A stretch of DNA of 20,223 bases from a virus: positions 1 to 20,223 of the IMG/VR virus record IMGVR_UViG_3300032087_004734. One strand, written 5' to 3'. Position numbers and translations under genes: made by a program. Position 1 is the first letter of the stretch, and each line of letters opens with the position of its first letter. Below, piece by piece: positions 1 through 7,296 of this stretch. Under the pieces are notes generated by a model. The model was not told the DNA's origin and did not search any database. It saw only the letters and a list, made by a program, of their open reading frames with translations.

Positions 1-119
1 ACTTGAACAACGAACGAAAGGGAGCTTGGACGCAAAAGTGGATGTTGCGACCCGTAGCAAACTGCTGTCGTGGTAGCAGTATCGTGCGGGTAGCGCCCGC
101 ATTCCAAAGGAGATAAAAA
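1..119 (+). other. Upstream leader/tail region with three adjacent hairpins
   Basis: No complete gene is visible before the protease start at 120. Two frames are open from the window edge: one stops at a TAG at 74-76 and the other at a TAA at 114-116. Either could be the last codons of an upstream gene (portal or core genes precede gene 21 in T4), but I recognise no family. The stretch is about 50% GC, richer than the genes after it. Three small stem-loops lie nearly end to end: TTGC/GCAA at 45-60, ACTGCT/AGCAGT at 61-80, and TGCGGG/CCCGCA at 85-101. No T-run follows the last, so it is not a standard terminator. A Shine-Dalgarno AAGGAGA follows at 107-113. Confidence 0.4.
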
Positions 120-713
120 ATGACTAAGAAATACGTACTACAAGAGTTTATGAACCTAGATTACAGCGACGATCTTCTCACAGAAGAAGAGCGTGAAGGT
201 AATCGCCAAGGGATACACCTTATTGTAGCAGGGAAGATACAGGCTGCCGGCAAAAAGAACGGCAACGGGCGTATTTACCCCCGACCAATCCTCGAAAGAG
301 AGATGAAGAACTACGAAAAGCTTGTTCGTGAGGGTCGTGCTATTGGTGAACTAGACCACCCAGACAGTTCAGTCGTAGAATTGAAGAATGCTAGCCATCT
401 AATCACACAAGTGTGGTGGGAAGGTGACGATGTCATGGGCAAAATGAAGATTTTGGATACTCCAGCGGGTCAGATCGCCAAACAACTAGTAGAAGGTGGC
501 GTTCAGTTAGGTATTTCAAGTCGTGGTCTTGGCTCAACTCGCCAACAAGGCGGAGTTACCATGGTTGAAGACGATTTCCAACTACTTTGCTTCGACTTGG
601 TATCAGAACCAAGCACAACAGGTGCCTTTTTGGTTGCTGAAAGTCAAGTTAAGACACACTTAACCAAGGCTGACCGAATCAATCGTGCCTTGAACGACAT
701 TTTGGGCGACTAA
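120..713 (+). CDS. 21: Prohead core protease (T4 gp21-like, peptidase S80 type)
   Basis: This is the serine protease that sits in the prohead core and trims scaffold, capsid and internal proteins before DNA packaging. The 197-residue length is close to T4 gp21 (about 212). Visible family signatures are GRIYPR near residue 50-55, GELDHP at 76-81 carrying the probable catalytic His80, and GISSRG at 131-136 carrying the nucleophile (Ser133 or Ser134). The C-terminal part includes FDLVSEPS, also typical. The ATG at 120 is preceded by AAGGAGA with 6-7 nt spacing. The next gene starts 2 nt after the stop, so the two are probably translationally coupled. The T4 family cuts after (L/I)-x-E before A/G/S, and several proteins in this window carry such sites. 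Family assignment is confident; the exact nucleophile is inferred. Confidence 0.93.
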   Translation: MTKKYVLQEFMNLDYSDDLLTEEEREGNRQGIHLIVAGKIQAAGKKNGNGRIYPRPILEREMKNYEKLVREGRAIGELDHPDSSVVELKNASHLITQVWWEGDDVMGKMKILDTPAGQIAKQLVEGGVQLGISSRGLGSTRQQGGVTMVEDDFQLLCFDLVSEPSTTGAFLVAESQVKTHLTKADRINRALNDILGD

Positions 714-715
714 TA

Positions 716-1732
716 ATGGCTGGCGCTGGATTTGCAGTAGATAACAACAGTGGCGGATATGCTTTTAAAGTAGATCCCGACGGAAACGTTAAAGTTGGAG
801 ACGAATCCAGTGATCTTCTAGAGATTACAGGCACCCTTAATGTAAATGGTCCTACTGTATTTAACGAAGCGGGTTCTACCACTGGAGATTTTCGTGTAGA
901 GAGCAACGCATCAGAGAATATGCTCTTTGTTGATGCAAGTTCTAATCGCATCGGTATTGGTACAGCCTCGCCACTTTTTACAATTGATGTCCAAGAACGA
1001 ACAGGTATTGAAGCCTGTCTTCGCCTAAAAGGTACTGGCGATGTTGGAATCCGACTCCAAGCTGATAGCGACGGCGCTGGGGGAGAAAATGATAATCCTT
1101 ACATAGATTTTTATCAAGACACGGCAAATTCTAACACCCGTGCTCAGAGACTAGCTTCGATCGGCATGGAAGGCGATGCAGGAGCAACCTTTACAGATTC
1201 TCTGGATAATACTTTTTTTATGGATGCGGCATATCCAACTACCCTAGGTTCCAATCTACGAACACTTCAGCTTGCTAACGATTCCAAAAACAATGGACAT
1301 AAGGCTCGCATCACACTTGAGGGAAATAATGGCTATGTCGGCATTCACACAAATGCCCCAACAACACCTCTAGAAATTGAGGGCACAACTAAATCTACAG
1401 AATATGCTACTGCTGTTGGGACACAGGACCTTGGAACTGGAACAAGCAGCACATTATCTTTAGACGCTGGTATTATGCTTTTGGACGCTGACTCCATCAA
1501 CGGAACTGATATGGGTGGCTATGAAGTTCACACCCTAAACATTCCTAACGGCTCTACAAGCGGACAAAGACTTACCATCATCGCCCAGAGCACAACAAAC
1601 AGTACAACTATTATGCCTGCTGGAAGTATTAACGGCTCCTTCGGAAGCCTTAGTGATGCTAGCGGCACAACAGCATTAGAATTCGTATGGATTTCCGAAG
1701 GCAGTATTTCAGCCTGGTATCAAGTGAGTTAA
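716..1732 (+). CDS. Fibre-like structural protein with GIG-type modules
   Basis: This 338-residue protein is rich in Gly, Ser, Thr, Asn and Asp and looks like a beta-structured trimeric fibre. It carries two copies of a short module of the form N-x-(V/I)-G-I-x(4)-P-x(3)-(L/I)-x-(V/I): around 77-91 (NRIGIGTASP) and 204-222 (GYVGIHTNAP). Similar modules occur in the protein at 2891-4462, so the two are related by domain content. The N-terminus has LEITGTLNVNG, a pattern common at the start of phage fibre proteins. The C-terminal third (about 236-338) is a separate beta-rich domain ending in EFVWISEGSISAWYQ, a typical fibre tip or capping end. Its place between protease and scaffold genes suggests a head-attached fibre or decoration, but a tail fibre cannot be excluded. 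There is only a weak ribosome site; translation probably couples to the protease stop at 711-713. Confidence 0.7.
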   Translation: MAGAGFAVDNNSGGYAFKVDPDGNVKVGDESSDLLEITGTLNVNGPTVFNEAGSTTGDFRVESNASENMLFVDASSNRIGIGTASPLFTIDVQERTGIEACLRLKGTGDVGIRLQADSDGAGGENDNPYIDFYQDTANSNTRAQRLASIGMEGDAGATFTDSLDNTFFMDAAYPTTLGSNLRTLQLANDSKNNGHKARITLEGNNGYVGIHTNAPTTPLEIEGTTKSTEYATAVGTQDLGTGTSSTLSLDAGIMLLDADSINGTDMGGYEVHTLNIPNGSTSGQRLTIIAQSTTNSTTIMPAGSINGSFGSLSDASGTTALEFVWISEGSISAWYQVS

Positions 1733-1744
1733 GAAGGGAAACAA

Positions 1745-2140
1745 ATGAAAAAATCGGAACTCAAAAATATTATTAAAGAATGTGTCCGTGAGGTAATCTT
1801 TGAAGAAGGTATGCTATCAGGCATCATCTCAGAGGTTGTACGAGGCATGGGAACAACCTTGGTACAGGAAGCTAGAACAGCACCTGTCTCACAACCATCA
1901 AAAGCCTTTTCGGAGAGCAAAAAGCAAGTTCTTGATGCTATTGGTAAGAACTCCTACGAAGATGTGAAGAAGAAGTTCTCTAACCCAGAACTTTTTGAAG
2001 GTACCCGACCTATCGCTGAATCTAAGAGCGCTAAGGGCGGAGCACTATCTGGCGTAGCACCTAGTGACCCAGGTGTAGACATTTCAAATATTCCCGGCTT
2101 TGGAAGCTGGTCTGCTGTTGCGAGCGCAACAAGAAAGTAA
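1745..2140 (+). CDS. Small protein with prohead-protease-type cleavage motifs
   Basis: I do not recognise a named family for this 131-residue protein. The N-terminus (MKKSELKNIIKECVREVIFE) is a charged amphipathic helix, resembling in style the N-terminal capsid-targeting peptides of T4 internal head proteins. The sequence contains two good matches to the T4 gp21 cleavage rule (L/I)-x-E before A/G/S: LFE|G at residues 83-86 and IAE|S at 90-93, plus the near match VQE|A at 40-43. The C-terminal part is Gly/Ser/Pro-rich and low in structure. The ATG has an AAGGGA ribosome site about 6 nt upstream. Lying between protease and scaffold genes, it may be an internal prohead core protein processed during maturation; this role is inference. 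Confidence 0.75.
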   Translation: MKKSELKNIIKECVREVIFEEGMLSGIISEVVRGMGTTLVQEARTAPVSQPSKAFSESKKQVLDAIGKNSYEDVKKKFSNPELFEGTRPIAESKSAKGGALSGVAPSDPGVDISNIPGFGSWSAVASATRK

Positions 2141-2147
2141 TTTAAAA

Positions 2148-2426
2148 ATGAGAAAAAACAAAAGAAATAAACAACTAATTGAACCTTGTGTTACCGTTCG
2201 AGCGGAAGATCATAGAGGCGATCCAGAAAGAATGATACGGAAGTTTCGCAAACTCGTAAAAAACGAAGGAATCATTGAGGAATGCCGCAGTCGAAGTTAT
2301 TTTGTATCTGAAAGTGAAATCAGAAGGCAAAGAAAAGAAGACAAACAAAGACTGATTGACAAGGTAAATAGAAGAAGAGATGAACTACTTAAGCCTAGGG
2401 ACAGGTTTATAAAGAGGAGAAAATAG
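2148..2426 (+). CDS. rpsU: Ribosomal protein bS21 homologue, phage-encoded
   Basis: The 92-residue, strongly basic product aligns by eye to bacterial bS21. Residues 15-66 follow the family pattern: VTVR near the start, then DPERMIRKFRKLVKNEGII matching the E. coli segment around ALRRFKRSCEKAGVL, then EECRSRSYFVSESEIRRQRK matching EVRRREFYEKPTTERKRAK. A further basic helix (67-92) extends past the usual 60-70 residue length. bS21 sits on the 30S platform beside the 3' end of 16S rRNA and helps translation initiation. bS21 genes are known from some marine phages, including Pelagibacter myophage HTVC008M. The ATG at 2148 is the only sensible start; an in-frame TTG at 2100 lies inside the previous gene. 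No Shine-Dalgarno sequence is visible, unlike most neighbours. Whether it enters host ribosomes is inference. Confidence 0.8.
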   Translation: MRKNKRNKQLIEPCVTVRAEDHRGDPERMIRKFRKLVKNEGIIEECRSRSYFVSESEIRRQRKEDKQRLIDKVNRRRDELLKPRDRFIKRRK

Positions 2427-2427
2427 T

Positions 2428-2871
2428 ATGGCGATTTCCCCAGATACTACGAATTATCAAATAACTTCAGGGCATCGACCTGGTCTTGCAAGTGTAGGTC
2501 AGTACCAATCAGCAGGACATCCCTATGTAACAGGGTCAGAAACACTCAATGATGGTGCGGAACATCAGATTACCTTCCCCACTGTCACTAAGTCTATAAC
2601 TGTAATTAATAGACCATCTGGATCAGGTGACGCTCCTGACATAAGAGTTCATTTTGCAGCTACAGGGAGTGGAAACGTAGTAGGAGGTCAACACTATATT
2701 CTGCTTACTTCGAACAAAGACAGTATGACAATGAATGTCAAATGTAGCCGACTTTATATTTCAAGGGATGATGCGACTGCCGGCGCTGCTTCTTATACGG
2801 TGTTTGCAGAGTGTACGGGGATTGATCCAATAGAGATGTATCCTCTAACTGGTTCTGGTATAACTGAGTAA
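2428..2871 (+). CDS. Beta-rich probable virion protein, unknown
   Basis: This 147-residue protein has no catalytic motif that I can identify. It is Gly/Ser/Thr-rich with alternating hydrophobic strands (HQITFPTVTKSITVIN; DIRVHFAATG; YILLTSNKDSMTMNVKC; ASYTVFAECTGI), suggesting a small beta-sandwich such as a head decoration or fibre-base protein. It has no signal peptide or membrane segment. The start is well supported: AGAGGAGA at 2412-2419 lies 8-9 nt before the ATG, and only one base separates it from the bS21 stop. It is followed 19 nt later by the larger fibre-like gene, so the two may be co-translated and structurally linked. Location in the head-gene cluster supports a virion role; the exact role is unknown. 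Confidence 0.65.
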   Translation: MAISPDTTNYQITSGHRPGLASVGQYQSAGHPYVTGSETLNDGAEHQITFPTVTKSITVINRPSGSGDAPDIRVHFAATGSGNVVGGQHYILLTSNKDSMTMNVKCSRLYISRDDATAGAASYTVFAECTGIDPIEMYPLTGSGITE

Positions 2872-2890
2872 ATAGAAGAGGGAGATTGTC

Positions 2891-4462
2891 ATGGGCGGAT
2901 TTAAGCCATCTAGAAGTGATATAGCAGGTAGCACAGTTGTAGGGTCAGACAAGGATGTCGATTCACATCAGTTTACTGGCTCCGTTGACATTACTGGTTC
3001 CCTTCTAATTAACGGGGTTCAAATTACACAAAACGGCGGCGGTGGCGGCGGTGGCAGCCCTGGTGGATCAAATACTCAAATACAATACAATGATGGAGGT
3101 GCTTTTGGTGGAGCCTCTTCTTTAGTTTATGATGATGTTAATAATCATGTTGGCATCGGGGTTACAGACCCAGATGTTATCTTAGAGGTTCTTGACACCT
3201 CCACACAACAAAAGTGGTCTTATGATGCAGATAGTTTTGCAACTCTGACTGTTGAAGATGATAGTAATACTACACTAGCAACTGGAGAAAACGGAAACAT
3301 AACACTTCATGCTGGACCAGCAGGCGACATTTTTCTAGTAGCAGATGGGGGACAGGTCAACCTTCAAAACCCCGCTGGAACTAATAAATTAGCATTTGAT
3401 GTTGAAAATGCAGGTGGACTAGCATATATTTCTAATGTAAGAAATAACGATTTAATCTTTAGAGTTGGCACAAATGTCAAAGAGGTCTTCCGACTTGACC
3501 AAAGCGAAGGTGCTTTGTTGATGTCTGGTAACTTTGCTGAACCAGGCGGCTTCGCCCCAATTCACTTTAGAGACACAGCAACTAGCATTCACTCACCAGG
3601 TTCTAACCGACTAGCCATAACTGCTCCAACCTTGGAAGTCACAGGGACACTGAGCGTTGAGAAAGATACTGATGCAACCGCAATTGTTGGCAGAGCTAAC
3701 GTTGGTGCAGTGCCTGGTGGCGCCTCTGATTATGCTTATTTTTCTCATATAGACCAAGCTGGTGTTAACACTTACGCTTTGGAACAAAGAGCCAACGGGA
3801 CTACCAGTGTTAATGCACCATCAGGCGGTCAGATTTATTTTCGCCTTGGTAATGTCTCAACTGCTATGATAATTGATGGTACCAGCAACAACAATATTGG
3901 CATCAATGGAACACCATCTGCAAGACTTCACGTACAGACAAATTCGCCTGAAAAAGACGTATTCCGTTGCGACGGCGACGAAGACCATATCTTGTTTGTA
4001 TCTGGATCAGGGCGTGTGGGTATTCTCTCCGCAGCCCCAGCCCAAACACTTTCAGTTAGCGGTAGCGCTGCTTTTTCTGGCACATACGGCTCAACAGCGG
4101 TTGAGACAGTAAGCACAAGCCTTAGTACACTTACAGCAACTGATGGTGTGGCTATTATTGATTTGACTTCCGCAGCAACTAACACAAGCTTTGCTTTCTT
4201 TATAAACAACGGAACATACATTGGGCAAGAAAAAATTGTTTATGTAAAAACAATTGTTGGTGCTGATGGAAACAATTCAAACGATGCTGCACTACAGGGA
4301 AGCAATATTGATAGCCCCCTTGGAAACGCAAATGGGACACTATCCCTTAGTGCGTCTGATCAAGGCGAAGGCTTTTTTGGCATGAACCGTGGAGCAGCAA
4401 GGCTTTTGTGGGATGGCACTGACTGGGCACCAATATCAGTAACAAACCTTAACTGGTCGTAG
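2891..4462 (+). CDS. Large fibre-like structural protein with Gly7 linker
   Basis: The 523-residue protein has clear fibre architecture. Residues 1-48 form an N-terminal attachment-like region with HQFTGSVDITGSLLINGVQI. Residues 49-55 are seven consecutive glycines, followed by SPGGSNTQIQYNDGGAFGG, a hinge found in many phage fibre proteins. Three copies of the GIG module follow: 84-100 (HVGIGVTDP), 333-348 (NNIGINGTP) and 373-389 (RVGILSAAP). The C-terminal 400-523 domain ends with a Trp-rich tip (LLWDGTDWAPIS). The same module occurs twice in the protein at 716-1732. The gene has a GAGGGAGA ribosome site before the ATG. Position among head genes suggests a head fibre or capsid-surface adhesin; a tail fibre placed here by rearrangement is the alternative. 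Confidence 0.75.
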   Translation: MGGFKPSRSDIAGSTVVGSDKDVDSHQFTGSVDITGSLLINGVQITQNGGGGGGGSPGGSNTQIQYNDGGAFGGASSLVYDDVNNHVGIGVTDPDVILEVLDTSTQQKWSYDADSFATLTVEDDSNTTLATGENGNITLHAGPAGDIFLVADGGQVNLQNPAGTNKLAFDVENAGGLAYISNVRNNDLIFRVGTNVKEVFRLDQSEGALLMSGNFAEPGGFAPIHFRDTATSIHSPGSNRLAITAPTLEVTGTLSVEKDTDATAIVGRANVGAVPGGASDYAYFSHIDQAGVNTYALEQRANGTTSVNAPSGGQIYFRLGNVSTAMIIDGTSNNNIGINGTPSARLHVQTNSPEKDVFRCDGDEDHILFVSGSGRVGILSAAPAQTLSVSGSAAFSGTYGSTAVETVSTSLSTLTATDGVAIIDLTSAATNTSFAFFINNGTYIGQEKIVYVKTIVGADGNNSNDAALQGSNIDSPLGNANGTLSLSASDQGEGFFGMNRGAARLLWDGTDWAPISVTNLNWS

Positions 4463-4497
4463 TAGAGAAACATTTCTAGTCGTTTACATTTTTAATC

Positions 4498-4506
4498 TAC
4501 TATTTA
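4498..4506 (+). promoter_or_regulatory. Candidate late promoter motif TACTATTTA (before scaffold)
   Basis: TACTATTTA, extended as TACTATTTATT, lies in the 81-nt gap before the scaffold gene, 37 nt upstream of its ATG. The same core recurs before five other genes or gene groups in this window. It is not the T4 late promoter TATAAATA on this strand. Assignment as a promoter rests on recurrence and position only. Confidence 0.4.
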
Positions 4507-4509
4507 TTT

Positions 4510-4527
4510 TTGATGTAATATCATCAA
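4510..4527 (+). other. Small hairpin in leader of scaffold gene
   Basis: TTGATG (4510-4515) and CATCAA (4522-4527) form a perfect 6-bp stem around the loop TAATAT, just downstream of the TACTATTTA motif and just before the AGGGG ribosome site at 4531-4535. It could protect or modulate the leader of the scaffold mRNA; there is no T-run, so it is not a terminator. Confidence 0.3.
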
Positions 4528-4543
4528 TTAAGGGGATTAATCT

Positions 4544-5524
4544 ATGTCTACTATGTTAGAACAAGCAATCGTTGACGCAAAGGCTCTTCGTGAAGCCGCT
4601 GTTAAAAGTGCTGAAGCCGCTATCGTCGAAAAATACAACGACGAAGTAAAAGATGCTGTAAGCAAACTTTTGGAACAAGATGATGAAATGGATCTTGGGA
4701 TGGATTCTGGCGCAGAGGCAGAGATTGATACTACTGCTATGGAGCAAGTCCCAATGGCTCATCTTTCAGATGAAGACGAAGACATCGTTGTCGTAGACCT
4801 TGATGACATTATTGCCGCTGCTGAGTCCGAAGAGGGCGACGAGCTTGATGAGCCTATGCTTGATAGAGAAGAGATAGCAGATGAAATTGGACTTCCTCTT
4901 GAGGACGACTTGCCTGCTAATCGTGATGACGAAATAGAAATTGAGGAAGACAGGCTAGTTGACCTATTCAAAGAAATGTTGACTGTAGACGTCCCCCAAA
5001 TTGAGCTTGACCGAGCCCAAGAGGAAATTGCAAACGAAAACAATGATAGAGTAGAGCAAGATGAAGATCCTGACTCTTTCTATACTGACGGAATGGACAA
5101 GGAAGATGTTGAAAATCTCCGCCGCTCCGAAGAACAAAACGAAAGCCTCCAGAAGGAAAATGCTGAACTCAAGCAACTTCTAGGGCAAGTAAAAGAAAAA
5201 CTACAAGAAATAAACTTGCAAAACGCAAGGTTATTATATGCGAACCGTGTGCTTGGAGATTCCTCCTTGAATGAGCAGCAAAAAGCTAAAATTGCTGAGT
5301 TAGTTTCTGGAGCACGTTCGGTAGAAGAAGCGAAGATGGTCTATGAGACTCTTCAAAAGACAATGGCGGGTATTCAAAAGAGCGCCCCACAATCGTTGTC
5401 TGAAGCTGTAACTAAGAGATCATCTGTCATTCTTAGTGGGAATCGTACAGAGGAACGCACTACCGAATCCAGTCCAACATATAGTCGTTGGGCAACTCTC
5501 GCAGCAATAAACAAGACAAAATAA
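4544..5524 (+). CDS. 22: Prohead core scaffold protein (T4 gp22-like)
   Basis: This 326-residue, very acidic, helix-rich protein directly precedes the major capsid gene, as gene 22 does in T4. It forms the inner core on which the capsid shell assembles and is then destroyed by the prohead protease. The N-terminus (MLEQAIVDAKALREAAVKSA) is typical of gp22 proteins of marine T4-like phages. Residues 50-180 are dominated by Asp and Glu, and 190-230 form a clear coiled coil (RRSEEQNESLQKENAELKQL). Two canonical protease sites are visible: LRE|A at 15-18 and LSE|A at 285-288. The C-terminus ends RWATLAAINK, likely the conserved tail of the family. An AGGGG ribosome site at 4531-4535 fits the ATG. 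Assignment rests on composition, sites and synteny. Confidence 0.88.
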   Translation: MSTMLEQAIVDAKALREAAVKSAEAAIVEKYNDEVKDAVSKLLEQDDEMDLGMDSGAEAEIDTTAMEQVPMAHLSDEDEDIVVVDLDDIIAAAESEEGDELDEPMLDREEIADEIGLPLEDDLPANRDDEIEIEEDRLVDLFKEMLTVDVPQIELDRAQEEIANENNDRVEQDEDPDSFYTDGMDKEDVENLRRSEEQNESLQKENAELKQLLGQVKEKLQEINLQNARLLYANRVLGDSSLNEQQKAKIAELVSGARSVEEAKMVYETLQKTMAGIQKSAPQSLSEAVTKRSSVILSGNRTEERTTESSPTYSRWATLAAINKTK

Positions 5525-5544
5525 TATTTTAAGGAGAAATAAAA

Positions 5545-7296
5545 ATGTCTGTAATTAACACACTCACCGAAGGCATTAGACAACGCTCTCTTGCCAATGA
5601 AGGTGAAGCTCTTCTTGAGAAGTGGCAGAAGACTGGACTCCTCGAAGGACTTGACGACCACAAAGCTGGTTCGATGGCTCGCCTTCTTGAGAACCAAGCC
5701 GCTCAGCTTCTTAAGGAACAATCTACAATGGCTGCCGGCGATGTCGAAGGTTTTGCCTCTGTTGCTTTCCCAATCGTTCGTCGTGTATTCGGCAACCTTA
5801 TCGCACAAGACCTAGTCTCAGTGCAACCAATGTCTCTACCAAGTGGACTCATTTTCTTCCTTGACTTTGTGTTCTCTGTTGATGGTGGCATGGTTGATCC
5901 AACAGACGGCACCGACGGCTTCCGCCTAGGTCAGAGACAAGACACCTCTGTTTACGGTGGTGGCAAAGTTGGTTCTGGCATCATTGATGGCGTCGATCTA
6001 GGTGGCAACAACGGTCAGCTTTCTGCTTACAGCTTGAATAACGGCTACTCTAGTCCAACAGGCTCTCAGACAGGTGTCGTTGAAGTTCTCGCCTCTGGTA
6101 CTTTCGGCGACGTAGCTTCTATTCACGACTGGGCCGACGTTCTTCACAGTGATCCAGTATTTACCTCTGGTACATCTGGTTACCTCGTTGGTAAAATTCC
6201 AACACCTTCTAGCCTTAACAAGGATGACTTGGTAGCTGTTACCTTGTCTAGTTCTCTTGGTAACGCTGGTCTATTTGACGGCGGCGCTCGAAGCTGTTTC
6301 CAAGTACGTCGCTTGACACAGTTCTCTGGTACAGCCGAAGACCACCTACTAGTTGTTTTGGCTCAGCCAACAATAGCTACTGCTGATGACGCACACACAA
6401 TTCTTAGTGCTGCTGCCGGTGAGGTTGGTTCTAGCACCTTCCCAATTGTTGATGGCTTCAACAACGGCGGCGCTATTGGTTCTATAGTTGGTGAGGCAAC
6501 TTGGGGTCTTGAAGCCCAAGCCGGCATCCCAGAAATCGACATCAAGGTTGATTCTACTGCCGTAACAGCTATCACCAAGAAGCTTAAGGCTAAGTGGTCT
6601 CCAGAGCTAGCTCAAGACTTGAATGCTTACCACAACCTCGACGCTGAAGTTGAGTTGACAAGCATCCTTTCTGAGCAAGTTGCTCTTGAAATCGACCAAG
6701 AAATCCTTGAAGATCTCGTCAAGGGTGCTACCGCTGGTACATTGTACTGGTCTCGCAGCCCAGGTAAGTTCCTCAACCGTGAAACAGGTCGTCGTCTTGT
6801 CGGCACCACATACCCTGACTTCACAGGTACTGTCTCCGAATGGTACGAAACACTTCTTGAAACAGTCAACGAAGTAAGTGCTCGTATTCACCGTAAGACA
6901 CTTCGTGGCGGCGCAAACTTTGTTGTTTGCTCTCCAGAAATGGCTAACATTCTTGAATTCACAAGCGGCTTCCGTGCCAACGTCAACGTTGATGCTGACG
7001 GCTCTTGGGGTGCTATGAATGTCGGTTCTATTAGCCGTAAGATGGACATTATTGTCGATCCTTACTTTACCCGTAACTTGCTCCTTGTCGGTCGTAAGGG
7101 CTCTAGCTTCCTCGAAAGTGGATATGTTTACGCTCCTTACGTCCCACTACAAGTCACACCAACCATCTTTGGTACAGAAGATTTCGTGCCCCGCAAGGGC
7201 GTCATGACTCGCTATGCCAAGAAGATGGTGCGTCCTGACATGTACGGACTAGTTATTTGTCAAGATTTGGTCTCTAACGTCGATCATGCGTCGTAA
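5545..7296 (+). CDS. 23: Major capsid protein (T4 gp23-like, HK97 fold)
   Basis: This is the main shell protein. The stretch FPIVRRVFGNLIAQDLVSVQ (residues 75-94) followed by PMSLPSG matches the conserved T4 gp23 region around VRRAIPNLIAFDICGVQPMN. The N-terminus carries GSMARLLENQAAQLLKE (42-58), typical of gp23-like proteins, and this propeptide is removed by the protease. At 583 residues it is longer than T4 gp23 (521), with a Gly-rich insertion after about residue 115. Possible cleavage sites are LTE|G (7-10) and LLE|G (32-35); neither lies where the T4 cut would align. The ribosome site AAGGAGA is strong. Codon choice is more C-ending than in nearby genes, as expected for a highly expressed gene. 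A terminator follows 52 nt after the stop. Confidence 0.95.
   Translation: MSVINTLTEGIRQRSLANEGEALLEKWQKTGLLEGLDDHKAGSMARLLENQAAQLLKEQSTMAAGDVEGFASVAFPIVRRVFGNLIAQDLVSVQPMSLPSGLIFFLDFVFSVDGGMVDPTDGTDGFRLGQRQDTSVYGGGKVGSGIIDGVDLGGNNGQLSAYSLNNGYSSPTGSQTGVVEVLASGTFGDVASIHDWADVLHSDPVFTSGTSGYLVGKIPTPSSLNKDDLVAVTLSSSLGNAGLFDGGARSCFQVRRLTQFSGTAEDHLLVVLAQPTIATADDAHTILSAAAGEVGSSTFPIVDGFNNGGAIGSIVGEATWGLEAQAGIPEIDIKVDSTAVTAITKKLKAKWSPELAQDLNAYHNLDAEVELTSILSEQVALEIDQEILEDLVKGATAGTLYWSRSPGKFLNRETGRRLVGTTYPDFTGTVSEWYETLLETVNEVSARIHRKTLRGGANFVVCSPEMANILEFTSGFRANVNVDADGSWGAMNVGSISRKMDIIVDPYFTRNLLLVGRKGSSFLESGYVYAPYVPLQVTPTIFGTEDFVPRKGVMTRYAKKMVRPDMYGLVICQDLVSNVDHAS

Noticed and set aside
85-101. TGCGGG/CCCGCA hairpin as an intrinsic terminator
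   Set aside because: No T-run follows the stem; the next bases lead into the ribosome site of the protease gene.
1-119. A tRNA in the GC-richer leader with stem-loops
   Set aside because: No T-loop (GTTCGANTC-like) sequence, no 7-bp acceptor stem and no cloverleaf spacing could be found.
3040-3055. GGC/GGT repeat resembling a microsatellite
   Set aside because: It encodes the Gly7 hinge of a fibre protein and is explained by the protein sequence.
4759-5043. Ser-rich minus-strand open frame
   Set aside because: The Ser runs are the antisense reading of the Asp/Glu-rich scaffold gene, not a real low-complexity protein.
5374-5808. 144-codon open frame on the minus strand spanning the scaffold-capsid junction
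   Set aside because: It runs antisense through two confidently identified genes, has no recognisable protein motif, and no antisense gene is seen elsewhere in the cluster.
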